A stretch of DNA of 64,000 bases. Source: Sclerotiophoma versabilis (lineage: Eukaryota > Ascomycota > Dothideomycetes > Pleosporales > Didymellaceae). This document shows, one piece after another, positions 44,705 to 54,569 of the stretch. Under the pieces are notes generated by a model that did no database searches, was not told the origin of the DNA, and saw nothing but the letters and a program-made list of their open reading frames with translations. Numbering within the stretch: position 1 is the stretch's first letter; every line of letters begins with the position of its first letter. A program made the position numbers and the translations under genes. The stretch is from contig JAAROD010000080.1 of assembly GCA_012274445.1 (NCBI GenBank), forward strand, positions 1,550,001 through 1,614,000, in the 5' to 3' direction.

Positions 44705-46523
44705 GGTAGAATATGTATGCACAGTGCAGTGTTAGATACGGACCATAAGCAAAGTGACGAGAAACGAGCAACGAGAAAGCAAAAAGGATTTATACAAGGA
44801 AACAGATGAATCATGCGGATTTGAGGTGGAGATAGTTCATGGACAATACAGATTAGACTTCCTTTCATCCCCTCCTAAGTTTGTCCTTTATTCTCCAGGG
44901 TCGAATCCCTTTTAACTACGAGGAGCCAACCAAACCATCAATTTCCGTGAAAAGTGAGTCAATCACAGACTCAAGAAATCCACCGTTGCCACACAATGCA
45001 CAATACGTTCATCCGAGGAGAGTGTCAAAAAAAGGACCTTTGTTGTCTTTGATCAATAGTTCTAGTTTATTATCCATTGCCTCTCCAGCATCGCCATCCG
45101 AATCCCAATCGCGCTCAAAACGTAAGTCAAAGTGTTCAACTCCCCAGCCACGAAAGCGTTCAGGAAAAACCCCCCAGATCTAGCGCAGGGCGGGCATGAC
45201 CCAGAACCAGAACGACGAGCTCTCGAAGCAAGATAAGCAATCCCCTTTGCACAGATCAGCATTTGCGGGCTTCGAAGAATACACACAGCATGCGAAGCCG
45301 CACAAGTCAATCGAGGTGAAACTCAATGCGTCCGGTGATGCGTGAAAGTCCAGCACTGGGGAGTATGTTTTGTGTGCCATAACGAAGCGCTAGTCCACGA
45401 AGCCTTGGTAAATAGGACGACTACATCGTACTCCCCCCCCCCCCCCCCCACCGGCGGTGGTTTTTGTGATATCAGGATGAAATTGATATATGGGAAGGAG
45501 GTGATGGTGTGAGGTCTATGCTAGGTGTATTTGACACATGGGTGTCAGGGGAAGGTGTTAGGACCCAGGACCGATGGGATTACCTTACCTTACGGCTGGT
45601 ATGCAGTTGAAACCTCCCATGCCGTCTCGCGAACACCTCATGCCGCATAGTTTGATTGCCATACGGGCTGGATATTCTGCTGGTCGTGAAATGCGGTCGA
45701 GATAGTTGTAGCTTGGTTCAAAGACGTGCGGCGGGAAGAGTGCGGGGGTTTGATGGTATAATACTATTCATCTACATACTTCTCCCTCTCCGGGGATTGC
45801 AAAGCGAGGGTACTGTTTTCCTCGCGTATTTACCAGTGCCCAACTATCCAAAACCTTAGATGTTCCAACATCAGTGATCCGTAGACACTGTCAGCAAAAA
45901 GAAACCCAAAGTGCGCAAAGGCACCGTTCAACTACGCCGAAAGCGTTGCTCATAACTTGATGATGATGGTAAGATAGATATACAAGCGAGTGAGTTATGT
46001 AATAATGTTATGTCAGAGCGAATGTAGATATGTGGAGGATGATGCGGGACTAGGTGACTAGAGACTAGAACATTACAGTAGTAACTCAACGCGTTCCTCC
46101 ACGTTGAAAGCTGTGGCATGGTGGCCTGTACAAAGGAAAGGAGACATAAGGGAATAGGATGTTGATGTTGATGTTGTGCGACCGGCCTAGAGGCCTTACG
46201 CATGGCTTTGTGCACGACTCGGCCATACACCTTGCGAACGACACGTCAAAGCACGCGTCGTTGACTTCGCCTAGCACCAGTCTCGGAGATTTGCCGTCGC
46301 AACGGCCAAAGTTTAACGCCTTGGTGTCCCCTTCCTCCGAGAGAGGTCTCCAAGGTCTGGTTGGCGAGTGGAGCGGAGATTGGTCCGGAGTCTCGGCTGC
46401 TGTCAGGCGCACAGACCGTCATGGTCATGGTCTCGCAGCTTGGTCAGTGCTGGTGAAGGCCGTGTCTGTTGGCGAGTCGTATTTGTGGAGAATCGAAACC
46501 GAGAATACGCGCTGCATCGTCGA
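44705..46523. other. 1.8-kb intergenic
   Basis: Promoter side of the BTB-like gene and 3' flank of the phosphatase gene. Open frames at 44881-45183 (+) and 45062-45380 (-) lack ATG context or motifs. A C17 run sits at 45433-45449. A tRNA B-box-like GGGTCGAATCCC at 44898 has no partner A box. Confidence 0.45.
45433..45449. repeat. C17 homopolymer
   Basis: Seventeen consecutive C in non-coding sequence. Confidence 0.95.
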
Positions 46524-49500
46524 TCATAACACATCCCAGATGTTGCGCACAATGGGACTGCTGCCTAGTTGCGCTGGACTTCGAGGATCAACTGTGAGTT
46601 TCTCAGGCGTCCATTGCCTCGGTGGCTCGCTCCAAGTGTGACCGTTCTTCCCGTCTTTGATGGTTTCATCTGATGATGCTGGACTAACGTCTTCGACCGG
46701 GGAGGTCAAATCGAGGTGGAAAGGATTCCTTGTGAACTCTTCTGCACGAGGCGACATCAATGCGTCCAGGTCGTCCATAGCTTGCTGGGGCCTCTCGGGC
46801 CTGTTCGCCAGCTTGGACTCCATCTCGGATTGAAGCTTAGACAACTGTCTTTGCTCTTTCATGTTTGGCGATGAGAATCGTGTACGGATTGCTTTTGCAG
46901 GAGTCGCCAGGAATTCCTTTGTTCGCGGTGTCTCCGGCCTCGGTGGCGGTGAAATCTGGCCCATCGCTTGCGTTGGGGTCGAAGCAATGACATTAGTCTC
47001 TGGCGATGTGCTCAGGCTATCGGTGTGTGATTCGATGTTAAGCTTCCGCCTAGAGGGGGGTGCTTGTAGCGATGCCGGAGCCGACTCTAATGTTTGTGTC
47101 GATGGAGTACGTGCGTGCCCGTCAAGCGAAGCAAAGCCGTTGAACGTCTGATGCGCAGGTGGGAGAATGGCTTGGAATGCCGGTCGTCGGTCGTCGCTTC
47201 CAGAGCTTGATGAACTCGCCAAATTATCGAATGGGTTCCCAGACGAAAAGTCTCTCCTTGTAGGTGACGTTAGACCGAACGGATCATCGTCAGCTATCGT
47301 AGGCCTGAGCGGCGCCATATGAAACTCTGCAGCTCTGGGTGACTTCAGTTGCGATTCTAGTACATTGCTGGGTCCGAATGCATCCTGAGGAAACGTGCCA
47401 AATGTTGGGGAAGCAAACCCGGGGGATCGCTCAGGTGCAGGCATGCTGCTAACGCTGAGGAAGGTCTCCGACTGCACTGGCTGGCTTGATTGTTCAGCGG
47501 CACGAAACGGGAGCAGGTTGCGAGGCTTTTCACTACGATCGCTTCTCATCTTCGGCAGTGTCATGCGCGGCGGCGGGAACATTGGCGATTTAGGCGGGGC
47601 ACCAAGCTGGAAAGAATTCTGAGCTTTCGGTACCGACAGCGAAGGTGCTGGTTCATCGTACTCTTGAGGCCACGGTAAATCAAATGACGTCTTGATAGGA
47701 GACTTCATCTCATTGTCGTCGTCCTGATCTTGTCGCGTGCTGAGTGAGGGAATGTTGAACGTCAATGCAGATGGTGACTTGAGAGGTGCCAATCCCGTTG
47801 GCTCCATAGGCGCCAAATGGGTATTTCTCGTCTCAACCGACCGCTCTACGGGACCATCTGAGTATGATCGTAATGATAGTTGGCGCGAAAAGTTTGGAAC
47901 CGGCGGTGCTTTCGAGAGAGGCTCCGGCGCCGGCGCCACGATTTCAGGCACGACAGGAATTTCCATATTACCGTTGACCTTGATTTCCACAACGGGTACA
48001 ACGTGGCCCTTAGGATCGACATAAGGGGTGGTAGTTGGTGTAGAATGGTTCGAGAGATCGGAGTTCGACTGACTCGAGTCCCAGGAGTTGCGGAACCGAG
48101 CAGCGAATGCGCCACTGGGAGCAGACAAGGGTCCAGGAGAGATAGCCATCATGTTGCCCGTACTGGCTCGCTGCATAGTGATATCGGTATCTGGCGGTAA
48201 GGGTGCTGTCTGAGGCGTACGTGGTCCGGATACATCATCCCTCCCTGGGTTCGGGCACGAGAATCTGTTGTTCGTAGCGGACGTGGAGGGGAACCCGACT
48301 CTTCTCCCAAAGCCTTGGTTCTGCGTGCGACTGTTCTGGTTTTGCCTGAGAAGGCCATTACGGAATTCCTGGAGCTGCATGATGAGATTCATGTTAGGCC
48401 CGATCCACTTGCTTCGCTTTTTGGCCTTGTCGTATGCTTCTTGTACGCTGATTTCAGGCTCTTTGTACAATCCATAGGCCACCACCAAACTAGCAGAACG
48501 ACTGACACCGCACTGGCAATGCACAAGAACGCGCTTTCCCTGCTTGACCCGGTCATCCATGATCTTAACGAGCTTGTACAGATCTGGAACGATATCAGTA
48601 TTGTGCTCCCAGGGCATGTGGATGTATTCCGGTGTCCGGTAGGTCTTTCCGTTGATTATGGTTTCGCCAGGCTGTATCCTTTGCAGGACCGGTGGTGTAG
48701 CCTTGGGCGTAGTGGGCGAGTCACCGCCAAACCCAAACGTGGTTTTCGGTTGTTGCGACAGTGCAGCGAAATCGACATTCTCTGCGGCCGGTCCATCCAC
48801 TCTCCTTGCGTTGAGATCCTTTTGTGATTCTGAGGGCTGTGATGTGAAAGGGTTCTGCACTTCGCTGGCAACATTGACAATAACATCGAATGAGGCGGCT
48901 TGCTCAGCGGTTGGTTCAAAGTAGAGGTAGACTCCAGCGGGATATATACAGATGGGTCCGTTGGGGTATGCGGCAGGTTTCTCTTCTTTTGATTGCGGAA
49001 TGTCGAAGTTCGGCTCCTCCTCTTCCTCCTCCATCTCAAACGGTACTTCAGACAACCCACCGGTCTTTGTGACGATTGGACGCAAAGCAGGGAACTTCAT
49101 TCCACCAGTGGAGGCAACATTCGGGGAACATAACGGCAAAGACGGCGATGACTGGAAGTGGCGCAGTGCAGGTCTACTGAGGGACGGTGTAGAGGGAATG
49201 ACGAGTCTCGTAGGCTTGTTGTCGTTGATTCCTGGAGTCGCTATTGTCAAGCTCAAGTTCGACGGCCGTCTCCGTGGCGGTGTAGGTGGCTTGATGAAGA
49301 GAGGCGATGGAGGCGCAGAACTGTTCTTCTCCTTGTTGCCAAGAGCTGCGGGGGCAGCGGGCGCCTGGGCGCGAAGGTTGGTGAGCGAAGTTGTAGTGTT
49401 GATGCCGAGGTTCTTTAGGTTCCGGGCCTTCTTTGCTGGCGTTGTTGGCCGTGCCAGTTCGAAGAAACTGTTTCCGGACGACACACCGTCGGACGTCTCA

Positions 49501-50138
49501 GGTCTCCGTGCTCTGAAATCGGCGGCGAAGGAGTGGTTCGCGATCTTGGGCATGGGCGACTCTGGCGAGGGCCCTGGCGAGGGGTCGGTCACGGAGGACG
49601 AGTCCATGGTGGATATTGTGGTGGTGGGCGAGTTGTCTGAGGAGGCGGTCGAGTTGGAGTCGCGAGAGTGATGGTGGTTGTGGAAGGATGAGAAGGGTGC
49701 GCCGTGTATTGTGTTCGCGCTCGAGGTGCGTTGTGCTACATTGTTGCCACGTGCAGTACTTGGAGAGCGGTCTGATGTGTGGGTGTGTCCGATGCTGTGC
49801 GGCTCTCCTCCAAAGACGGCGCCGAACGAGGGCATGGGCGTGTATGTTCTCGATGTTGTTGCCGGCATGCTTGGGAGCTGCAGGGACGGGGTGGTGGGCG
49901 GAGGGCGGGCACGAGTGGAGCTGGACCAGCGGCTGCAGTGCGCGAATGTATGTGCAGACTTGGCAGGTGGGAAGGAGGGACTGGGTGTGGGTGAATTTCT
50001 TTGGAGGGCAGTCATGTCAGCGCGGTGGACTTCAGGCGAGGCTGGAGCAGCGGCGGACGGAAGAGACGAGGCAGACATGGCAGCGAGCGCGGACGGGGAG
50101 TGTGCAGTGCCGTGGGCGAGGTCACCACACGGCGACAT
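46524..50138 (-). CDS. dual-specificity protein phosphatase, MAPK-phosphatase (Msg5-like)
   Basis: Tyr/Thr phosphatase likely acting on MAP kinases. Intronless, 1204 residues from the first ATG; internal starts at codon 21 (MSASSL) or 42 (MTALQRN) are possible. The N-terminal about 340 residues are Ser/Pro-rich and disordered with docking-like basic clusters. The catalytic domain covers roughly 380-610: GPICIYPAGVYLYFEPTAEQ, SFDVIVNVASEVQNPF, YIHMPWEHNTDIVPDLYKLV, and the active site VLVHCQCGVSRSASLVVAY (HCx5R with Ser) near residue 543, then KKRSKWIGPNMNLIMQLQEF, the recognition end of the domain. About 90 residues are inserted between the first strand and the general-acid region. The C-terminal 590 residues are disordered with many Ser-Pro/Thr-Pro sites. 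Size is larger than yeast Msg5 (489), usual for filamentous fungi. Confidence 0.9.
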   Translation of the reverse strand: MSPCGDLAHGTAHSPSALAAMSASSLPSAAAPASPEVHRADMTALQRNSPTPSPSFPPAKSAHTFAHCSRWSSSTRARPPPTTPSLQLPSMPATTSRTYTPMPSFGAVFGGEPHSIGHTHTSDRSPSTARGNNVAQRTSSANTIHGAPFSSFHNHHHSRDSNSTASSDNSPTTTISTMDSSSVTDPSPGPSPESPMPKIANHSFAADFRARRPETSDGVSSGNSFFELARPTTPAKKARNLKNLGINTTTSLTNLRAQAPAAPAALGNKEKNSSAPPSPLFIKPPTPPRRRPSNLSLTIATPGINDNKPTRLVIPSTPSLSRPALRHFQSSPSLPLCSPNVASTGGMKFPALRPIVTKTGGLSEVPFEMEEEEEEPNFDIPQSKEEKPAAYPNGPICIYPAGVYLYFEPTAEQAASFDVIVNVASEVQNPFTSQPSESQKDLNARRVDGPAAENVDFAALSQQPKTTFGFGGDSPTTPKATPPVLQRIQPGETIINGKTYRTPEYIHMPWEHNTDIVPDLYKLVKIMDDRVKQGKRVLVHCQCGVSRSASLVVAYGLYKEPEISVQEAYDKAKKRSKWIGPNMNLIMQLQEFRNGLLRQNQNSRTQNQGFGRRVGFPSTSATNNRFSCPNPGRDDVSGPRTPQTAPLPPDTDITMQRASTGNMMAISPGPLSAPSGAFAARFRNSWDSSQSNSDLSNHSTPTTTPYVDPKGHVVPVVEIKVNGNMEIPVVPEIVAPAPEPLSKAPPVPNFSRQLSLRSYSDGPVERSVETRNTHLAPMEPTGLAPLKSPSALTFNIPSLSTRQDQDDDNEMKSPIKTSFDLPWPQEYDEPAPSLSVPKAQNSFQLGAPPKSPMFPPPRMTLPKMRSDRSEKPRNLLPFRAAEQSSQPVQSETFLSVSSMPAPERSPGFASPTFGTFPQDAFGPSNVLESQLKSPRAAEFHMAPLRPTIADDDPFGLTSPTRRDFSSGNPFDNLASSSSSGSDDRRPAFQAILPPAHQTFNGFASLDGHARTPSTQTLESAPASLQAPPSRRKLNIESHTDSLSTSPETNVIASTPTQAMGQISPPPRPETPRTKEFLATPAKAIRTRFSSPNMKEQRQLSKLQSEMESKLANRPERPQQAMDDLDALMSPRAEEFTRNPFHLDLTSPVEDVSPASSDETIKDGKNGHTWSEPPRQWTPEKLTVDPRSPAQLGSSPIVRNIWDVL

Positions 50139-51585
50139 GGCTCAGGGCAGCGGAGGAAGGAACGACGGGGCACGGGGGGGGGAGAGGCATGCTACGCACC
50201 AAGTTGCCCAGAGCAGCGGCCGCAGGAGCAGGTGGGCGTGGCTCGGCGAGTGCGCGAGGATGCCGGATCCTCGAAGCGCCTGAGAGAGTGACTGCAGCAG
50301 GCAGATGCGCGGGCGGTGGGTGCGGCGCGGAGCGCGTGGTGGAGGAGGCGACGGCAAACGAGCAGGCGCAGGAGCGGCGCAGAGCGGTGCAGAGCAGTGC
50401 AGACGGGGCGGGTGTGTCGTGCGGTGCAGTGCAGCGGCGCGGTCGCAGTCAGGGCGGGCGTGTGGCGGTGGTGGTGAGCTCGCGGGTCTGCATGCGTCGC
50501 ACTGGGCAGGCTCTGAGGTCGACTTGGCTGGCGGCGCTGGCGGAGCAGAGAGCGGCCGGGCGGTGGTCAAGAGGGCGCAGGGAAGCCAGAGCCACTGTCG
50601 CCGGGGGGCATGAGGGAGGGGATCGTGGGCGGGCGGCGTGGCGTGGGCACTGGTGGGTGCGTGGGTGCGTGGGTGCGTGGGTGCTGTGAAGCCAACTCAA
50701 GCCAGCGCTACGCTTCACGGATGGAGAGTCGAGTCGAGAGCGCCGCTTCGTGTCTAAGCGCCTACTGATCTATTAAAAGACGGACCCGCCCACGCCCTGC
50801 ATCGCCCAGCCACTCACGGCGCCGCACCTGGGACCGCGCTGGAACAGCACCAGCAATCAAAACTCGCAGCGACTCCAGCCTGCCTGCCGTGCCAGTGTTT
50901 GCCTCGACGATTCAGCAGACCCTGTGCGCCTCGCCGACGCCGCCCGTCCATTCAGTGCCCTCCAGGAGCTTGTCAGCGACTCCCACGCCGCTCGCGCGGG
51001 AAGCTTGACCCGCCGTGGCCCCAATCAGGCCCCTGAAGCACGCACACAACTGCTGCGAACACGCACGGCTCTGATATTGCGCTACTCCACACGCGCGAAC
51101 AACAGTGGGCCCTGGCCGTCAACATGAACATGAGCCTCATCCCACCATGGCCCTGCGTTGTGAACAGCTGGCTGCCTCCGCCCTCCCACCCACCTGTTCG
51201 ATGCTACCTGCCGTGTTGCAACCTGAGGCTCGCACACTTTGCCGCTTGCCTCACGCTGGTGTTTCATTGACCTGGCCCACGCCGAGAACTCAACTCTGTC
51301 CTTGACCTGAATGTCGCAGGTTCAGCCGCCGCCCACAATAACCTCGCGCTCCTGCGAACAGCTAAAATTCAAGGCACCCAGATATCCTCCCCATGTGTTG
51401 ACGACCCACCCGTTGGTGGGGTGAGCAAGTACGACGCTGTGTACTGTCGCAGGAACCGCGTCAGCGCCCGCAGTCATGTGAGAGAAAGATGCCTGAGGGT
51501 TTCATATCATTGCACCAGTATGACCAGGACACTGGTTTGTTTCGCAATTTCTTTCGCAGATTCCGCCCTCCATCTTCGCCCTTAC

Positions 51586-51646
51586 CATGCCGTTACCATG
51601 CCGTTACCATGCCGTTACCATGTCGTTACCATGTCGTTACCATGCT
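51586..51646. repeat. 11-bp tandem repeat array
   Basis: Five to six direct copies of an 11-bp unit (TACCATGCCGT, with a C-to-T variant TACCATGTCGT in the later copies). Because 11 is not a multiple of three, all three frames read through it. Confidence 0.9.
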
Positions 51647-51910
51647 CACTCCCCTGCTAACTTCCACGCCTACCTGCTAAGCGACTTTCCTGCTGCTCGG
51701 CACGCATCCTGTTTGATGTGCTCCTTCTCCATTCAGCACCTGCCCCTATGCAGCCCGGCCTTCATTTGCACACTCGCCTGAACAGGTGAGTAATCGGCGG
51801 GCAACTGTTTCACCTCTCCCGTCTGCGTGAACAATTGCCTTTCCGAGCTAGAGCGGGAGCTTGGGGCAATACAAACCTGGCGGTGATCTGACAGCACTGA
51901 CTTGCAAGCC

Positions 51911-51928
51911 GAGAGAGAGAGAGAGAGT
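51911..51928. repeat. (GA)n microsatellite
   Basis: Nine GA-type units in non-coding sequence. Confidence 0.85.
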
Positions 51929-52010
51929 ATTATTCAACTTGCCGACACGTGAATCTCGTGGTAATGAACATGTATATGATCGCCGCCGCTGAAAGAAGAA
52001 AGAAAGAAAA

Positions 52011-52036
52011 AATAATAATAATAATAATAATAATAA
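52011..52036. repeat. (AAT)n microsatellite
   Basis: About eight to nine AAT units in non-coding sequence. Confidence 0.9.
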
Positions 52037-52393
52037 ATATGTAGATTATATAGAAGAAGGCATAGGCGTGATTTGATCTGCAAGACGAGTCCCAAGCCTT
52101 GCAACAGAGTACCTGCGGCGAGAATATAGAAAAGTGCCATTGCATAGTTTCATCAGCACCTCATGTCACCCCCAGTCCTTCACTCGAGGTTGGCGTTGCA
52201 TGTCCGACTGGATACCAGTCAAAGCTGCCATTTATTCACACTCGTCTCCTACTGTCGAGGTATCATCCTCGACTGGCAGCGTGAGACAAACATGGCTCAA
52301 AACCTAGATACCGTTTCCTTAACGCCCCTCGCTATGCATGATCTATTCAATGATGTGTTCCCTGCCCTGGACTATTGGGACGAACCACAATCT

Positions 52394-52408
52394 GGGGGGG
52401 GGGGGGGG
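52394..52408. repeat. G15 homopolymer
   Basis: Fifteen consecutive G just downstream of the TAF11 stop codon. Confidence 0.95.
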
Positions 52409-52448
52409 TCTATTCGCGCTGTTCATCCATTCTTCGTGCGTGACCAAT

Positions 52449-53471
52449 CTAACGGAACAGCCTCTTCCCACCCGTCCTGGCCGCCGTCCTCTCCACGCCC
52501 TCCAAACTCATTCCTGCAAACCCAGCGCCTCCACCATCTCGGTCCCTCTTGTACCGCCTCAGCGCCTCCCTCAAGTGTGCCGGCGTCAGCGGTCCCTTGT
52601 CGCACTGCTTCAGTCTTTCCTGCAGACTCGCATCCTTTGCAATCTCGATCCAAATCGGCTCGTTCCTGTCCACCTGATTAAAGTACAGGCCCGCGCTCTG
52701 AATGTCCGCATTCGTCGGCTTGTTCCGCGCATCTTTTATATGCGCGGACGGGCGACCGAGAGATTGCGCAAGAACCGGTGGTGGAAGATTCGGGTTGGGC
52801 AGATGTGTGCGAGACACTGCCCATTCGTCGCGGACTGTCAGCGCGCGGTCGATGATCTCGCCCATGAAGGATTTTGTGTAGGATGTCACAGCGATGATGA
52901 CTGGTTGCGGGACAGACTGGGAAAGCGTCTGGTTGACGAGTTTGCGGACAGTTTCGCGCTTGAGACGGATGCGGCGATATGTAGCGTAGCGGTCGGCTTG
53001 AGAGGGAGTCATGTATTCCATGAGGACGCGCTCGTGCTCTTTCTCGAGGTTTTTGCGGTCAGCCATCGACTGTCCGCCTTCAAGGGCTGTGTCCATGTCG
53101 TCGTCCATCATGTCGTCGTCGTCTTCCTCATCGTCTTGTGCATTTCCGTCGCCGTCGCCGTCGCCATTCAGAGCGCTGCGTGTGTCGCCTTTGCCGCCAC
53201 GTATGCTGGAGCCTGCGATGCTGGCATCGTCTGCGTTCTTCTTCCGCCTCTTCTTCCCGCCTGCGCCGTTGACGACGGATGTTGTGGCTACGCTGTCGAC
53301 TGACGGCGAGCGCGAGTAGCGTGCTGGCGACCCAACGCCTTCAGTCTCCGGTGAGAAGGCATTGCGGAGTTGCGAGGGTTTGCGCTTCTTGGTCTGCGCC
53401 GACGACAGCGAGGAGATGCTGCCGCGCTTCTTGGGCATGGTAAACGACGGCATGTGCGGCGGAGAAGCCAT
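52449..53471 (-). CDS. TAF11: TFIID subunit TAF11
   Basis: Histone-fold subunit of general transcription factor TFIID that pairs with TAF13. Intronless, 340 residues. The first about 145 residues are disordered: basic KKRKPSQLR-type stretches, then an acidic Asp-rich run. The TAF11 histone-fold domain (hTAFII28-like) begins at HERVLMEYMTPSQADRYATY and goes on with RIRLKRETVRKLVNQTLSQS, QPVIIAVTSYTKSFMGEIID and RALTVRDEW, the most conserved core. The end PLTPAHLREALRRYKRDRD completes the fold's last helix; an insert of about 85 residues separates it from the core, as in other filamentous fungi. Divergent from the ankyrin gene. Confidence 0.93.
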   Translation of the reverse strand: MASPPHMPSFTMPKKRGSISSLSSAQTKKRKPSQLRNAFSPETEGVGSPARYSRSPSVDSVATTSVVNGAGGKKRRKKNADDASIAGSSIRGGKGDTRSALNGDGDGDGNAQDDEEDDDDMMDDDMDTALEGGQSMADRKNLEKEHERVLMEYMTPSQADRYATYRRIRLKRETVRKLVNQTLSQSVPQPVIIAVTSYTKSFMGEIIDRALTVRDEWAVSRTHLPNPNLPPPVLAQSLGRPSAHIKDARNKPTNADIQSAGLYFNQVDRNEPIWIEIAKDASLQERLKQCDKGPLTPAHLREALRRYKRDRDGGGAGFAGMSLEGVERTAARTGGKRLFR

Positions 53472-53822
53472 GGCGGCTGGGCGAGGCTGCGCGGCCTAGG
53501 ACAACTGCTGAGGTCGGGTTGTGGGGTTGGAGCTGTGTTGATCGTGCGTCGTAGAGCTTCTTGACGAATTGCGGGAGTCGCGTCCGCAAATAGCGCTAGT
53601 GCGCGCTTTCACCACGCTCGAACGTGCGTCATCCCGCTGCCAACGGCGGTTATGTCATCGACAGTCTACTGCATTCCACAAGTCTAAGCATTCGTGTACT
53701 AGGCCTGAATATGTAGAACATTGCTCTGACTAGGTGCTGTAATTCTACCAGTTCATATCTCAATCACACCATCTCCACCACATCTTGAAGTACACTGCGC
53801 GACTCGAACCACCAAACAGAGC
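53472..53822. promoter_or_regulatory. bidirectional promoter, TAF11 / ankyrin gene
   Basis: A 351-bp stretch between divergent start codons; no specific site is called. Confidence 0.4.
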
Positions 53823-54365
53823 ATGGCTTCAGAACACACATCCGCCGGTGTCCCGCCAACAGCAGAAGCTATCAACGGGGCGTCTACAACGAATGGAGCG
53901 TCAGCAACGAACGGCACATCGCAACCTCCCCAATCCGTCGCAGATCTGCCACCCGCGGCTCTTGACCTGGCCGCCAAATTGTTCGACCTAGCACGCGAAG
54001 GCAACACTACCACTTTGAAGCAGTACATTGACGCTGGTGTCCCCCAAAATCTCACCAACTCTACCGGTGACACCTTGCTCATGTTGACAGCCTACCACGG
54101 GCACCCAGGAACAGCCAAGATGCTACTTGAGGCGGGCGCTGACTCAAATGCGCTGAACGGCCGGGGTCAGAGTATTATTGCTGGCGCTGTGTTTAAAGGA
54201 TACGAGGACGTGGTCAAGGTACTGTTTGAGGCTGGGGCCGATATCATGGGTGGACAGCCGAATGCGGTGGATTGTGCAAGGATGTTTAGGAGGGATGGAT
54301 TGTTGCAGTTATTTGGGGTGGAGCTGGGACAGGGGACAGAGGTTAGAGTTGAAGGGCAGGCGTGA
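53823..54365 (+). CDS. small ankyrin-repeat protein
   Basis: Intronless, 180 residues. A low-complexity N-terminus (Ala/Thr/Asn/Ser) of about 40 residues is followed by LPPAALDLAAKLFDLAREGN and about three ankyrin repeats: TTTLKQYIDAGVPQNLTNST, GDTLLMLTAYHGHPGTAKML with LEAGADSNALNGRG, and QSIIAGAVFKGYEDVVKVLF with EAGADIMGGQPNA. The repeats lie end to end and leave only a short tail. Such one-domain ankyrin proteins are scaffold or inhibitor proteins in general; no partner can be deduced. Tail-to-tail with the uL4 gene. Confidence 0.9.
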   Translation: MASEHTSAGVPPTAEAINGASTTNGASATNGTSQPPQSVADLPPAALDLAAKLFDLAREGNTTTLKQYIDAGVPQNLTNSTGDTLLMLTAYHGHPGTAKMLLEAGADSNALNGRGQSIIAGAVFKGYEDVVKVLFEAGADIMGGQPNAVDCARMFRRDGLLQLFGVELGQGTEVRVEGQA

Positions 54366-54569
54366 CAAAGACAGTGGTAAAGGACTTGCAAATATGCATT
54401 GTAACAGAGTAAATATGGGTATAACTCGCATCACGACACAACCAGACATGAGAGAAGGAATTGGAAGAGTAAACCTCGTGAGGTATTTTCAGACAGCTAC
54501 ACTAGCCGCCTGTCCCATGATTCATTTCCGTGATGACCTAAAAGAAACCGTTCCCGCTAAACCACACAC

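Larger units (their letters stand above)
50139..52448. promoter_or_regulatory. 2.3-kb upstream region of the phosphatase gene, repeat-rich
   Basis: No gene is supported. From 50.14 to 50.7 kb the plus strand is strongly G-rich, giving long spurious frames. Further right lie an 11-bp tandem array, a GA run, an AAT run and a G15 run. A long promoter or 5' UTR for the phosphatase gene is the simplest reading. Confidence 0.4.

Noticed and set aside
44885..44910. tRNA B-box-like GGGTCGAATCCC
   Set aside because: No A box or cloverleaf can be built upstream; the match is partial.
49616..50689. 357-codon open frame on the plus strand
   Set aside because: Antisense to the phosphatase N-terminus and a G-rich flank; composition (Arg/Gly/Ala/Cys) is that of a GC-rich shadow frame, without any motif.
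51421..51781. small plus-strand genes around the 11-bp repeat
   Set aside because: All three frames are open only because the 11-bp unit cycles through phases; the peptides are repeats of each other.
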